Below are positions 8,796 to 18,166 of a stretch of 49,938 bases of DNA, piece by piece (position 1 is the stretch's first letter; each line of letters starts with the position of its first letter). The notes beneath the pieces are model-generated. The model ran no database searches and was not told the DNA's origin. It was given only the letters and a program-made list of their open reading frames with translations. The DNA is from Gemmatimonadaceae bacterium. GTDB lineage: Bacteria; Gemmatimonadota; Gemmatimonadetes; Gemmatimonadales; Gemmatimonadaceae. Where the stretch lies: assembly GCA_013816855.1 (NCBI GenBank), contig JACDDT010000011.1, forward strand, positions 1-49,938, written 5' to 3'. A program made the translations under genes and the position numbers.

Positions 8796-9561
8796 GGACT
8801 CTTCGGGCGCAGCGGAGCCTGCCGCGAAGAACTGTGCTGTATTCCTCTTCGCTCTCGAGGTCGTCAACAGCGTGTCCGCCGCGGCCGAGCGCTTGATGAA
8901 CTACGCGCGATCCGCCTAGCGACATCGCTACGTGGCTGATGCGCGAGTCCGGATCGTCGGAGAAGAAAAGCAGATCGCCCGATTCGAATTTTGACAGATC
9001 ATTGGGGAGCGGTTCGCCGGCTTGCGCCTGCATCCACGCGTCGCGCGGGAGATGAACTCCGTGCAGTGCAAATGACGCCTGAACAAAACCAGAGCAGTCA
9101 GCGCCCCACGGCGTGACACCTCCCCACTCGTACGAAGTGCCTTCAAAGTACGTTTGCCCGCTCGCGGTGATTGCATCGCCGTTATTCGGGAAAGTGCGGC
9201 GCCGTTCTTCCAGCGTCATCGCCAGTCCCGCTGTTCGCGCCTCGCCTTCGGTGATGAGAGCGCCGAGGGGAAGCTTACGCGTCGATCCCGTCGCGTCGCG
9301 CACGGTGCATCCGAGAGAAAGAGCGCGCGGGTCATCCCAGCCGGTCATTACCGCCTCGCCAGAATCAGCGACGCTCGCGACGTAACCCTGATGGATCCAG
9401 CCTTGGTACGCGTCGCCGCTTTTGACGCGAAGCCACATTCCCTGGCGCGTGATAATCTCCGCGAGGTGGCCGCGCAGGAGCTGTGAGATTTGAGTGGTGC
9501 GAACGTCCGGCTCGCAAAGCATCGGTGCGATGGCCGCGACGGCTGTTACACGCTCGGTCAA
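8788..9561 (-). CDS. NlpC/P60 (C40) cell-wall peptidase with SH3-like domain
   Basis: Predicted gamma-D-glutamyl-diaminopimelate endopeptidase cutting peptidoglycan stem peptides. With the TTG start at 9561 it has 257 aa: an SH3-like region (about 20-85), then an NlpC/P60 domain with catalytic C156 in GADCSG, H210 in ISHVAM and H222 in VVHQAL. The TTG is proposed because it overlaps the stop of the zinc-ribbon gene by four bases in the arrangement TTGA, whereas the longer frame to 9630 would run 73 bases into that gene. No clear Sec signal is seen, unusual for this family; the enzyme may act on imported or recycled peptides, or export may use another route. Confidence 0.85.
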   Translation of the reverse strand: MTERVTAVAAIAPMLCEPDVRTTQISQLLRGHLAEIITRQGMWLRVKSGDAYQGWIHQGYVASVADSGEAVMTGWDDPRALSLGCTVRDATGSTRKLPLGALITEGEARTAGLAMTLEERRRTFPNNGDAITASGQTYFEGTSYEWGGVTPWGADCSGFVQASFALHGVHLPRDAWMQAQAGEPLPNDLSKFESGDLLFFSDDPDSRISHVAMSLGGSRVVHQALGRGGHAVDDLESEEEYSTVLRGRLRCARRVLS

Positions 9562-9776
9562 TGCTCGGGCCAATCGATGCGTTGCGACACGAACTTTGCC
9601 GGTGGCGCGGCGGCGCCTGCCTCTGTGCACTTAGTGCACATCGTCACGCCGCGGAAAGTGCAGATGATGCAGACGAACGTTCCGCAGCCGACGCACGGAT
9701 ATCCCTCGGACGCGCGCTCCTGGTTGCCGCATGCGCGACAGATCATCGCATCGCGTTCCTTGAGATCCTTCGTCAT
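9558..9776 (-). CDS. Small zinc-ribbon-like protein
   Basis: A 72-aa protein dominated by cysteine pairs: CRACG (13-17), CVGCG (28-32), CIIC (36-39) and CTKC (47-50). This pattern can bind two zinc ions in a treble-clef or double-ribbon arrangement. It does not match a family I can name. Its stop overlaps the proposed TTG start of the NlpC/P60 gene, so the two are probably translated together. No hydrophobic segment is present, so it should be cytoplasmic. It could be a nucleic-acid or protein-interaction module; role unknown. Confidence 0.7.
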   Translation of the reverse strand: MTKDLKERDAMICRACGNQERASEGYPCVGCGTFVCIICTFRGVTMCTKCTEAGAAAPPAKFVSQRIDWPEH

Positions 9777-9843
9777 TTAGTCGTTACGGGCAAGCGGCGC
9801 ACCATCACAATTTAAGCCGCCGGTCGCACGGTGAGAACGGCGC

Positions 9844-12800
9844 TTAGAAACGCCAGTTCCGGAAAAAGTCGAATCCGAGCTGGGGCGGAGTCGGCTGAAG
9901 ACTGCGCACGGACGTCGAGTGGCACACGGCGTCGCTCGACCCCGGCTCGAGGCCCGCCTGCGCGCTGTAAATCGAGCTGATTCTGTACTCCAGCTGGAGG
10001 CCGAGATTTTCCTTGAAAAACGTCGGATCGGTGAAGCAAAGTCCGGTGCTCAAACTGAGGAACCATTTGCTGCCGATCTGTTTCCCGAGAATCGCGCGCG
10101 TATTGAGCAGGTTGTAGTAGTACGGGTTTGCCGCGCGCTCGGCGGCGCTCGCTCCGCCGACGCTCGCGGTCTGCAGCTCAACGATGTCGAGCACGTTTTT
10201 TGGAATCGCGTTGCTGAGAAGCGTGCCGCCGTACTGAAGTGCGGCACGCGCCAGCTGCGAGCCGTATTCGCTCGAGCTGTTGTTGAACCCGATGGCCGGC
10301 GCGCCGGTCACTAGGTAGCTCAGAAGATCGCTCTCGGAGAGCGGAAGATTGTCGGGATTGTCTAGCGAGAGGAGCGGGCGTGTAAGCGTCCCGCCGATAG
10401 TCACGCGGACGCGGACGTCCCTCCCGTTCGCGCTCTGCTTCGGCTGGCGCACCGTGTGAATGGCGCGAATGTCGAGCGACGGGTTGAGATCGGGCGTCCC
10501 GAAGAAGCGTAGCGTTCCCGCTTCGACATCGAATGTGGGCTGCACGAACGGATCGACGAGATTCAGGCGATACGTACCGCGGTTAGCGCTGAGCGCGCCC
10601 TCGAGAGTTAACCGCGGGGCGTCGCTGGCGCGCGCCCCCGGGCCAAGCGCGACGTCGAGTGAGCCACCAAGCTTGATGTTCGCTTCGGACGAGCGCAGCC
10701 ACACGTCCTGCCCGATCTCAACGCGAACGTTTTCAAGCGCGAGATTCTTGGCGAGATCACGCGGGGTCTTCGGAAGAACTTCCCGGTTACGCGAAAGAAT
10801 TGTATCGACGGCCGTGCGGAACTCGGGGTCGGAGAGGTCAACGACGTTTTTTCGAATGAGATCCGGGATGTAAACAGTTCCACGCTCGACGCGCACCGTT
10901 CCGCTGAGCAGCGCGTCGTGGAACGATCCGGTGAGGCTTACTGCCGGCCCGGTCGAGATGTCGAGTGAAGCGAGGCCCGATGCGTCTATCGCGCGGAAGT
11001 TTTGGGCGGTTGCGTTCAGATTAAAACCCGGATTGTCATAGCGCTCGAAGCTGATCGCGCCCGTCACAGACAGCGATCCTCTCCGCGCTTTGTTCGTTTC
11101 AGCGGACAGTCGTCGGATGTGAACGCTGTCGCCCGACAGATCGATGTCGGCGCGGATGTGCTGGAGCTTGGTTCCCAAACCCGAGAGTGCGGCCGATGCG
11201 TCCGCGACCGCGATCTTCCCGAAGAGCTGCGGCTGCTTAACGCTTCCACGAATTTCAACGTCGGCAACGATTCCGCCCTTGGCCTCCGTCAGTGTCGGCA
11301 CGAACGCACGAAAAAGCCCAATGTCCACGCTGTCGGTTCGAATGCGGCCGCGTACCGAGTCGTGGCTCATGCGCATGTTATCGACGATGAGGCGCGCGTT
11401 GCTGCTGTGGCGGAGAATCAAAGAATCGAGCAGCATCGCGCCAGGAACGAGCGAGATGTTGGAGGTCGAGCCGAGGCGGTAGCTGTTGTCCTTGTCCACG
11501 GTGACATTGAGCTTTTCAAGCGCGACACGCGTGGTGTCGCCCTTCGATGCAAACTTTCCGGATACCGCCGCGTTTACACCGTCGCGGTTGGATAGATCAC
11601 CGCGAAATTCGCCGTTCCCTCTCCCCGATGTCTGCGACACGAACAATCCTGCGCTGTCAAAGTGCAGCGCGCCGAGGCCGAGCTTTGTGACGTGAAGGTC
11701 GGAGCTGAGGCGGCGCGACGCTCGCACATCCGCCACTCCAAAGTTTCCGTTGAGCGTTGCGACCCCTTTCGATCCAGCGCCGATGTCGGTACCGCGAATG
11801 TTGCCGCCGATGTCCATCCGCTGGCCGAGACTCGTCAACGATCCGGCGAAGACGAAAGAGCCGTGAATGGAATCTGGAACCGAGGACTTCAGCGACGGCG
11901 GGAGAAGCGCGATCAAGCTCGCGAGCGAGTCGCCCCGCACCTGTAACTTGAGCTCCCCTCTCTCTGCGTCAGACATCGACACCGTACCCGCGGCTGACGC
12001 GATGAGCGACGCTGCCCGAATGGATAGAGTATCGATTTTCACTCGGCCGCTTCCGAGCGTGAGGCGCGCCAGAGATGGATCGAGAGAGAGGTCGCCGATC
12101 TTCGAGCGCCCGAGGTTCACTACAATAGTTCCGGCAAGATTTTTTGCATCGCTGCCACGCACATCCATCAGGCCGGTCGCGTTCAGTCTCGTGACCGGCA
12201 TCTCGCCATTCGAGAAAAGCGTTCGCAAGTCTGCGTTCGACGTTTTCACACTGCCGCGCGCTGCGTACAGGGGTGCGTCCGCGTCCACAGTCCCGTCGAA
12301 AGCAAGCAACCCTCCGGGCCCTGAGAGGGCCGTTGTCACTCGCAGATTCGGGCTCCTACCGGCGACTTGCAGCGGACCCGAGTAATCACCGCGAAGCGGA
12401 ATCCCCGGATATGAATGCGCCAGCGCTGTGAACGAAAGCGGCTCGGCGTTGAGCTTGAGATCGTAGGTAAGAAGCTTTCCCCAAGTGACTCGGCCGCCGC
12501 CACGCGCCCGTGACTGCGGAAGATTTCCGTCGTGATGAACGAGTAGTGCGTCACGGAACCGGACGTCCAACCACGACGAGTCGAGCGTGGCCACACCCGA
12601 GACAGTTCCCTTTAACCGCGGAAAAAGCGGATTCAAATATTGGAGCGTGCGGAGATCAAGTGTCTCGAGTCCGACGTTGAATCCGTGAAATGAGGTGAAT
12701 GCTGGAAGCACGATGTCGAGCTCGCCGTGCCCCGTAGCTTTCGTGATCGCGCCGGGCACGTGCGCATCGGCGAATGTGAGCGACGACCCCTCAACCTTGA

Positions 12801-14016
12801 AGTGAGTGAGCGGGCCGCCGCTCGCCTCGATCGTTCCCGAAATGTTGCCCTGCCAGTCGTACGGGAACGGTTTCCCGCTGAGCGTGCGCAGTAGATCGAA
12901 ATTCACGGGCTGCACGTTCAACCCCACGTTCTTCACTATAAGGATGGGTCCGCCCGTCGCGAACGTCATACGGCCAGTGAGATGCGAGTGCGTGCTCCGC
13001 ACGTCCATGTTCGTGAGCGTGTAGTCGAGCGTGCGAAAATCTTTCGGTGTGGTGATGTCCAGGTCCATGTGGCCGCCGCCCGTAGCCGGCAGGGTGGGAT
13101 AAACCCACGCCACATCCTTGAGTGAGACAGAGTCGCCTCTCAGGTGCATTTGATAACGGATGGGGAGATTGCTGCCCCACACAACTTTGCCGCGGGCCGT
13201 ACCAGTTGAGCCGGGAAGATCCCAATGACTCGCATTCACCCAGAGTGAATCGCCGAGGTGCGTGGCGTTCCCAGCGATGTTGCGGAATTTGAACGGGGGG
13301 TCGGGCATCGCAAAGCTCGCGCTGCGGATCACTGCGTAACGTCCGATGCTGTCCGGATCGGCCAGACGAACGTAGCCAAGCTTCCCTTGCGTGTTCGTCC
13401 AGCGCCAACTGCGCGCGAAGCCTTCCCGGGTGCGGCGGATCGACGGATCCGGTTTGGAAAGATCTGCAGCGATCACGCTGTCCCGCGCGCGTGGAGTAAG
13501 CCATGCGGAGGGGTGCCACGGCAGTGTCAGCCGAAAATCTCCGTTATGGACATCGGCGGAATCGATGACGATGAAATCGCCGAAGCCGCGCTCGTTCCGC
13601 TGCGCTTTTTGCACCGACGCCGGGAAAATCCGGCGCCAGTTCCATTCACCGTTTTCGTGCTGCCGCACGACGACGACAGGGTGCTCGACCACGACGTGGC
13701 TTAACAGAATTCTCCGGTCGAACAAATCGCGTGCGTCATAGCGGATGGTGATAGGTCCGGTCGCCACGAAAAGTGAATCTTCGTCGTCCCTGATCTCGAG
13801 CGAGTCGATCGTCGCCCCGCTGAAGAACCCGCCGCTAATTCTCCCGATGTATAGCTTTCCCTTAACCTTCCCCTTGACCATCGATTCGACGAGCGCGCGT
13901 ACACGATCCTGCCCGAAGCGCGTGTGGGTCAGTGAACCGAAGGCGATGAAGATGATTAGGCCCAGCGTCAACAGTACGAGCGCGCTGCCGATGGCGACTC
14001 TCAGCCGGCGCGACAT
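9844..14016 (-). CDS. TamB-like translocation/assembly module protein (DUF490)
   Basis: A 1390-aa envelope protein anchored by one N-terminal membrane helix (about residues 7-27), followed by a long AsmA/TamB-type repetitive beta region and a C-terminal DUF490 domain ending in Phe. In Proteobacteria TamB spans the periplasm and works with TamA in outer-membrane protein insertion and in phospholipid transport (family knowledge). The C-terminal part carries the typical pattern LARGLTGxLxL-like strands and the segment around NAIPKNVLDIVELQT. It follows the TamA-like gene after one base, so they form one transcription unit, supporting the assignment. Length is close to that of E. coli TamB (about 1260 aa). 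Confidence 0.88.
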   Translation of the reverse strand: MSRRLRVAIGSALVLLTLGLIIFIAFGSLTHTRFGQDRVRALVESMVKGKVKGKLYIGRISGGFFSGATIDSLEIRDDEDSLFVATGPITIRYDARDLFDRRILLSHVVVEHPVVVVRQHENGEWNWRRIFPASVQKAQRNERGFGDFIVIDSADVHNGDFRLTLPWHPSAWLTPRARDSVIAADLSKPDPSIRRTREGFARSWRWTNTQGKLGYVRLADPDSIGRYAVIRSASFAMPDPPFKFRNIAGNATHLGDSLWVNASHWDLPGSTGTARGKVVWGSNLPIRYQMHLRGDSVSLKDVAWVYPTLPATGGGHMDLDITTPKDFRTLDYTLTNMDVRSTHSHLTGRMTFATGGPILIVKNVGLNVQPVNFDLLRTLSGKPFPYDWQGNISGTIEASGGPLTHFKVEGSSLTFADAHVPGAITKATGHGELDIVLPAFTSFHGFNVGLETLDLRTLQYLNPLFPRLKGTVSGVATLDSSWLDVRFRDALLVHHDGNLPQSRARGGGRVTWGKLLTYDLKLNAEPLSFTALAHSYPGIPLRGDYSGPLQVAGRSPNLRVTTALSGPGGLLAFDGTVDADAPLYAARGSVKTSNADLRTLFSNGEMPVTRLNATGLMDVRGSDAKNLAGTIVVNLGRSKIGDLSLDPSLARLTLGSGRVKIDTLSIRAASLIASAAGTVSMSDAERGELKLQVRGDSLASLIALLPPSLKSSVPDSIHGSFVFAGSLTSLGQRMDIGGNIRGTDIGAGSKGVATLNGNFGVADVRASRRLSSDLHVTKLGLGALHFDSAGLFVSQTSGRGNGEFRGDLSNRDGVNAAVSGKFASKGDTTRVALEKLNVTVDKDNSYRLGSTSNISLVPGAMLLDSLILRHSSNARLIVDNMRMSHDSVRGRIRTDSVDIGLFRAFVPTLTEAKGGIVADVEIRGSVKQPQLFGKIAVADASAALSGLGTKLQHIRADIDLSGDSVHIRRLSAETNKARRGSLSVTGAISFERYDNPGFNLNATAQNFRAIDASGLASLDISTGPAVSLTGSFHDALLSGTVRVERGTVYIPDLIRKNVVDLSDPEFRTAVDTILSRNREVLPKTPRDLAKNLALENVRVEIGQDVWLRSSEANIKLGGSLDVALGPGARASDAPRLTLEGALSANRGTYRLNLVDPFVQPTFDVEAGTLRFFGTPDLNPSLDIRAIHTVRQPKQSANGRDVRVRVTIGGTLTRPLLSLDNPDNLPLSESDLLSYLVTGAPAIGFNNSSSEYGSQLARAALQYGGTLLSNAIPKNVLDIVELQTASVGGASAAERAANPYYYNLLNTRAILGKQIGSKWFLSLSTGLCFTDPTFFKENLGLQLEYRISSIYSAQAGLEPGSSDAVCHSTSVRSLQPTPPQLGFDFFRNWRF

Positions 14017-14017
14017 G

Positions 14018-16267
14018 CTAGAATGCCTGGCCGATCGCGAAGCTGAACGTCAAGCGGCTGCGAAAGCTCGTGTGCGTTGCAGGCTTGAATGTGGACGGAC
14101 AGACGCCGGACTCCTGCGTCAGCTTCCCCGCATCGGTCCCGGTACCGACGTGCGACGCGATGTTGTTCCCTGGGCTGACGCAAGGCAGACCACCGCCTTC
14201 GGTTGCCGTCGCTTCGTAGTACAGAGGGCCCGCCGGCCGCGCATATGGGTTGTATCCGATGACAGCGCGCACCGGTCCGACGGGTGAAAACGCGGTGAGC
14301 TGAATTCCGGGCGTCACTTTCAAGCGGACCGCTTCCGCGAAGTTCCGCCCGCGGTTCCACACTTCACCGGCGTCCGTGAAAAGCGTCCACTGAAGGAGCT
14401 CGGGAAGAATCGGGCTTTTGAGCCGCAGCTCGACGTTTCCAACGGCGAGGGTATTTCCGCCGACAGGAACCAAACGCCGGAAAGTTTTCACGCTATCCGC
14501 GACCCGCAGCACGGTCGCCCCCGATGGCAGAGTCTCAGACACGAACCCGTTAGAGATGTAAATCACGGAGCCGAGCTCGTTCTGTGCGAAGCCTCGGACT
14601 GTCGTCGGTCCTCCAGCGTAGAGCCGCTCCTGAGGAGGGATGTAGCCTGCCGCTGCGCCGAAGCTCCGCCCGAAGACGATCCCGCTGCGCACGCGCACTG
14701 CAAAAACATTCCCGCCACCTACGTCCCAATAGTGCGACCCGTCGGCGACGAGCTTGTTAAAGGTGAGTCCCTGCTCGGAGAAAATGGCCGGCGACGAGTG
14801 ACGCGCCTCCAATCTCACCACTGACCCTCGCGTCGGATTCAGCAGGCTGTTCGCGTTGTCGCGCGTGACGAGCGCGCTCAGCACGGCTAGCCGCTGCGTC
14901 GCCTGGAATCTTTGCCGCGCTTCGGCGTCGCAGACGTTGAACACCGCGCAGAAAAGCGCGGGCTGCGCTTCAGTTCTGCCGAGGTCGAGCGAGTACGCGA
15001 AGTTCACCGGCGTGTTCACCCATCGCTGCCACGCGAGCGATGCGACGCCTCCGATCGCCGTCGTGCGAAGATATGCGTTGTACTCGGAGAGACGCTGGCT
15101 GTAAACCGTGATCGTTGGAATGGTTCTCAACCCGAAGAACACTGGCTGCCGCAGAGTCGAGCCGACGTAATAGTTGAGCCGGTTGCTAAATACGTCCTTC
15201 TTCGCCTGCGGACACAATCCCTCCGCGCCGTTGAGGGGCTTCCCGATTCCGATCTTCGAGACGCGGGTGGTGAAATCGAGGCGGCGCGCTCCGCGAAGAA
15301 AGTTGTAGTTCGACAGCTCGCCGGTGAGACGGAGGCAGTCGAGGGTCCCGTATCCCGCGCCCAATCTCGCCGTGTGCATCGCTCCTTCAGCAAGAGTGAT
15401 ATCGAGATTGATTAAAGAATCCGTCGCGCGCATCGCCGTGTTCGGAGCGATCGCGACGTGTTCGTAAGCTTCCGTTTGATAGAGCGCGCGCTGCGCACCG
15501 ATGATCTCGTCTTCGCGATACAAGTCGCCGGCCTTGATCCCCATCACGCGCCGGACGACCGATGTCGGGATCTTCTGCGTTTTGCCGGCAAGGGGAATTA
15601 CCGCAACCTTCAAGTTTCCGATTCGCGTGAGCGGTCCCGGTGTGACGGCGAGCGTATCCCACGCCGACAGTCCGTTATCCGCGAGAGCGAATCTGTTGGT
15701 GGCTGACGCAAGCGGATACCCGCTGTTTCTAAGGCGGCGAGCAATGGTATCGCCCGCGGCGGTAATTGCGATCCGGTCGAACCGGCCACCCATCGACGGC
15801 CCGACACCGCGCGCGATTTGCTCGCCGTTCTTCACGGGTGACAATCCGTTCACGACGAACGACCGCAGCATCGCTTGCGGTCCCTCGTATATCGTGAACT
15901 TAACCTCGACGCTTTGCGCGCTCGTCGCCCGAAGCAGCGTGTCCACCATCACCTGCGGATACCCGCGAAGCCGGTAAAAGATGATCAGTCGCGCGCGATC
16001 GTTCGGCAGCTCCGCACGGTCGAGACAGCGCCGCTCCGCGAATGGTAGCGGGACAAAACGTCGGGCCCAGGCCGAAGGCGTCGTGACGATGATCTTCGCA
16101 AGATCCGCGTTGGTGAACGCATGATTGCCCGCAAAGGCCAGCTTCCGTACTTCGAGATCGCCCGGATCGCAGCGGACGTCCTGCGCTACCGCCAAGCGCG
16201 GGGCTGCTGGAATTGAAAGGAAACCGACCGCCGACAGCGCCAACCGGATGCGGCGCGCCGTCGTCAC
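14018..16267 (-). CDS. TamA/BamA-like outer-membrane barrel assembly protein
   Basis: A 749-aa Omp85-family protein. It has a Sec signal (about 1-29, cleavage near AVAQD), three POTRA-like domains (about 36-130, 130-215 and 213-295) and a C-terminal 16-strand barrel. The conserved extracellular loop motif VRGF is at 557-560, and the protein ends in an aromatic strand with terminal Phe, both typical of Omp85 proteins. Coupling to a TamB-like gene directly downstream argues for a TamA role rather than BamA. The ATG overlaps the stop of a small membrane protein gene in an ATGA, so a three-gene operon is likely. Confidence 0.9.
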   Translation of the reverse strand: MTTARRIRLALSAVGFLSIPAAPRLAVAQDVRCDPGDLEVRKLAFAGNHAFTNADLAKIIVTTPSAWARRFVPLPFAERRCLDRAELPNDRARLIIFYRLRGYPQVMVDTLLRATSAQSVEVKFTIYEGPQAMLRSFVVNGLSPVKNGEQIARGVGPSMGGRFDRIAITAAGDTIARRLRNSGYPLASATNRFALADNGLSAWDTLAVTPGPLTRIGNLKVAVIPLAGKTQKIPTSVVRRVMGIKAGDLYREDEIIGAQRALYQTEAYEHVAIAPNTAMRATDSLINLDITLAEGAMHTARLGAGYGTLDCLRLTGELSNYNFLRGARRLDFTTRVSKIGIGKPLNGAEGLCPQAKKDVFSNRLNYYVGSTLRQPVFFGLRTIPTITVYSQRLSEYNAYLRTTAIGGVASLAWQRWVNTPVNFAYSLDLGRTEAQPALFCAVFNVCDAEARQRFQATQRLAVLSALVTRDNANSLLNPTRGSVVRLEARHSSPAIFSEQGLTFNKLVADGSHYWDVGGGNVFAVRVRSGIVFGRSFGAAAGYIPPQERLYAGGPTTVRGFAQNELGSVIYISNGFVSETLPSGATVLRVADSVKTFRRLVPVGGNTLAVGNVELRLKSPILPELLQWTLFTDAGEVWNRGRNFAEAVRLKVTPGIQLTAFSPVGPVRAVIGYNPYARPAGPLYYEATATEGGGLPCVSPGNNIASHVGTGTDAGKLTQESGVCPSTFKPATHTSFRSRLTFSFAIGQAF

Positions 16268-16536
16268 CCTGCGCGGATCCGCGTTGCCGGCGGCGTGCCA
16301 GGCGGCAGCTCTCGTGCGTCGTGTGTTTCCGTCTCGGGCTTCGGCTTCCCGCCGAGCACGCGCTTCGGCGGCGCAAGCGGGTCGCGCGGCAGTTTTGACG
16401 TCGGGACGAGGGGCGTCCGCTGGATTAAGAGTTGCACTATGTAGAACGCCGCCAAACCGGCCGCGACAGCAACGCCAGCGGCCGGCACATAATCCTTGGC
16501 GACCAATTTTCGGCGATAATAATATTCAGCGCTCAC
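16264..16536 (-). CDS. Small single-pass membrane protein upstream of TamA-like gene
   Basis: A 90-aa protein with one central hydrophobic helix (about residues 17-40, YVPAAGVAVAAG onward), a basic N-terminal side and a Pro/Lys/Glu-rich C-terminal tail. GTG at 16536 was chosen because a GGGAG ribosome site lies about nine bases upstream; an open frame extends to 16599 without a good site. The stop overlaps the TamA-like start. No family recognised. Its fixed place as first gene of a tamA-tamB operon suggests an accessory role in that envelope machine (inference). Confidence 0.6.
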   Translation of the reverse strand: MSAEYYYRRKLVAKDYVPAAGVAVAAGLAAFYIVQLLIQRTPLVPTSKLPRDPLAPPKRVLGGKPKPETETHDARELPPGTPPATRIRAG

Positions 16537-16562
16537 TATCAGACAACTCCCGGGGATTTTGA

Positions 16563-16592
16563 AAGTTCTCTTGCGTTCCCCCTCACTGTCAA
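16563..16592 (-). promoter_or_regulatory. Candidate promoter of the tamAB-type operon
   Basis: On the minus strand a perfect -35 hexamer TTGACA (16592-16587) is followed after 18 bases by GAACTT (16568-16563), a weak -10. Transcription would start near 16556, 20 bases before the GTG of the small membrane protein gene. The -35 match is strong, the -10 is not. Confidence 0.35.
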
Positions 16593-16603
16593 CCGTCATT
16601 CAC

Positions 16604-18163
16604 ATGAGCATTCGTCGATTTTTTCCGCTTCTCGTTCCAGCTCTCTTCGCCTGCGGAGGGGGAAGCTCCGGATCCTCCCGAACGAGCGTCGTCGATTCGC
16701 GCGATGAGTACGACCCACGCTCTCTCGATCCCGCGCTTTCCACCGATGTGCCCACCGGTCGCGCGGTCGCTTATGTCTTCGACGGATTGACACGTTTTAC
16801 CCCCGACGCTGCGGTTGTTCCCGGTCTCGCGCGCTCCTGGGATCTGAGTGCGGACGGTCTCACCTATACTTTTCATCTCCGCACCGGCGTGAAGTTCCAC
16901 GACGGCCGGCCATTCACCGCCTCAAATGTTCTGCACTCATTCCAGCGCGTTCTGGATCCCGCCACGAAAGGCGGGCGCGGCTGGCCTCTCTATCCCGTCA
17001 AAGGCGCCGAAGATTACGCTGGCGGAAAGCAGAAGGGCCTCGACGCGGTGGTCGTAAGGGATGACTCCACGGTCCTGATCACCCTCAAGGAGCCGCTCGC
17101 CATTTTCCCGAAGCTGCTCGCCATGCCGGTCGCCTCGATCGTGCCCGATAACGTTCCCAAGAATTTCGGCGAGCATCCGATAGGCACCGGCCCGTGGAAG
17201 TTCCTCGAATGGCGGCACGACGATTATTTGAAATTCGCCAAGAACGCATCCTACTTCGATGGTCCCCCGAAGATGGATACCCTCACCGCACGCATCTTCC
17301 CCGAGCGCAGCACCGCAGCGGCCGAATACGAAGCCGGAAACATCGACATCCTCAATGTTCCGGAGCAGGAGTCGAGAACGTGGGAAGCGGACGAGAGCAA
17401 GAAGGCACGGCTCCAGTCAGCGCCCGCGCTTCGCTTCTGGTATGTCGGCATCAACACCACTCGCGGACCGTTGAGCGACGTGCGCGTGCGCCAAGCTTTG
17501 AATTACGCGGTGGACGTTCCGACGCTTCTCAACCGGCTCCTTAGCGGGCGCGGAGATCTGGCAGCCGGGGTGATTCCACTCACCCTCGCCGGCGCCGATA
17601 AGAGCAGAAAGTCGTATCCGCACGACCTTTCGAAAGCGAAGCAGCTTCTCTCCGCCGCCGGTCATCCAACCGGTGTCGACCTGGAGCTCTGGGTGTCGCA
17701 AACACCTCCCTTCCCCAAGGTCGCTGAGACGATTCAAGCGAATCTCGCAGAAGCCGGCATCCGCGTGAAAATAGTCCAGCGCGATGCTTCGTCGATGCGC
17801 GAGGCATCGCGAAAGGGAAATACGGACCTCGTCCTCAAAGAGTGGTACGCCGACTATCCCGACGCGGAAAACTTTCTTTTTCCCCTCCTCCACAGCGTGA
17901 ACAAGGGCGTCGGCGGCAACATCTCGTTCTACTCCAATTCCGAATTCGACCGCATCGTCACCGCTTCGCATCGCGAGCAGGACGATGCCAAACGTGCCGA
18001 GCTCTACACCCAGGCGGATCAGATCGCGTTCAACGACGCGCCCATGATCTTCCTCTTCTTCTACCGCGATCTCTACGCGGTGCAGCCGTGGATCCAGGGA
18101 TTCAAAGTGCCCGCTGTCTTCAACGCGCAGCGCTGGACCGACGTCACCATGTCGAAGAAGTAG
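16604..18163 (+). CDS. Peptide ABC transporter substrate-binding lipoprotein (SBP family 5)
   Basis: A 519-aa DppA/OppA-like solute-binding protein. The N terminus MSIRRFFPLLVPALFACGGG is a lipoprotein signal with lipobox LFAC, so it should be anchored by Lgt. Family features include the early SLDPALSTD segment, DGLTYTFHLRTGVKFHDG with the signature FHDGxPFTA, and the later RQALNYAVD stretch. Ligand is a peptide or related compound; specificity cannot be read. ATG at 16604 gives the signal directly. The DppB-type permease follows after three bases. Genes for DppC and the ATPases are not present nearby, so they must lie elsewhere. Confidence 0.92.
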   Translation: MSIRRFFPLLVPALFACGGGSSGSSRTSVVDSRDEYDPRSLDPALSTDVPTGRAVAYVFDGLTRFTPDAAVVPGLARSWDLSADGLTYTFHLRTGVKFHDGRPFTASNVLHSFQRVLDPATKGGRGWPLYPVKGAEDYAGGKQKGLDAVVVRDDSTVLITLKEPLAIFPKLLAMPVASIVPDNVPKNFGEHPIGTGPWKFLEWRHDDYLKFAKNASYFDGPPKMDTLTARIFPERSTAAAEYEAGNIDILNVPEQESRTWEADESKKARLQSAPALRFWYVGINTTRGPLSDVRVRQALNYAVDVPTLLNRLLSGRGDLAAGVIPLTLAGADKSRKSYPHDLSKAKQLLSAAGHPTGVDLELWVSQTPPFPKVAETIQANLAEAGIRVKIVQRDASSMREASRKGNTDLVLKEWYADYPDAENFLFPLLHSVNKGVGGNISFYSNSEFDRIVTASHREQDDAKRAELYTQADQIAFNDAPMIFLFFYRDLYAVQPWIQGFKVPAVFNAQRWTDVTMSKK

Positions 18164-18166
18164 GCA

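Noticed and set aside
11002-12385. Plus-strand ORFs across the TamB-like gene
   Set aside because: Antisense frames of a long repetitive beta-protein gene; no motifs.
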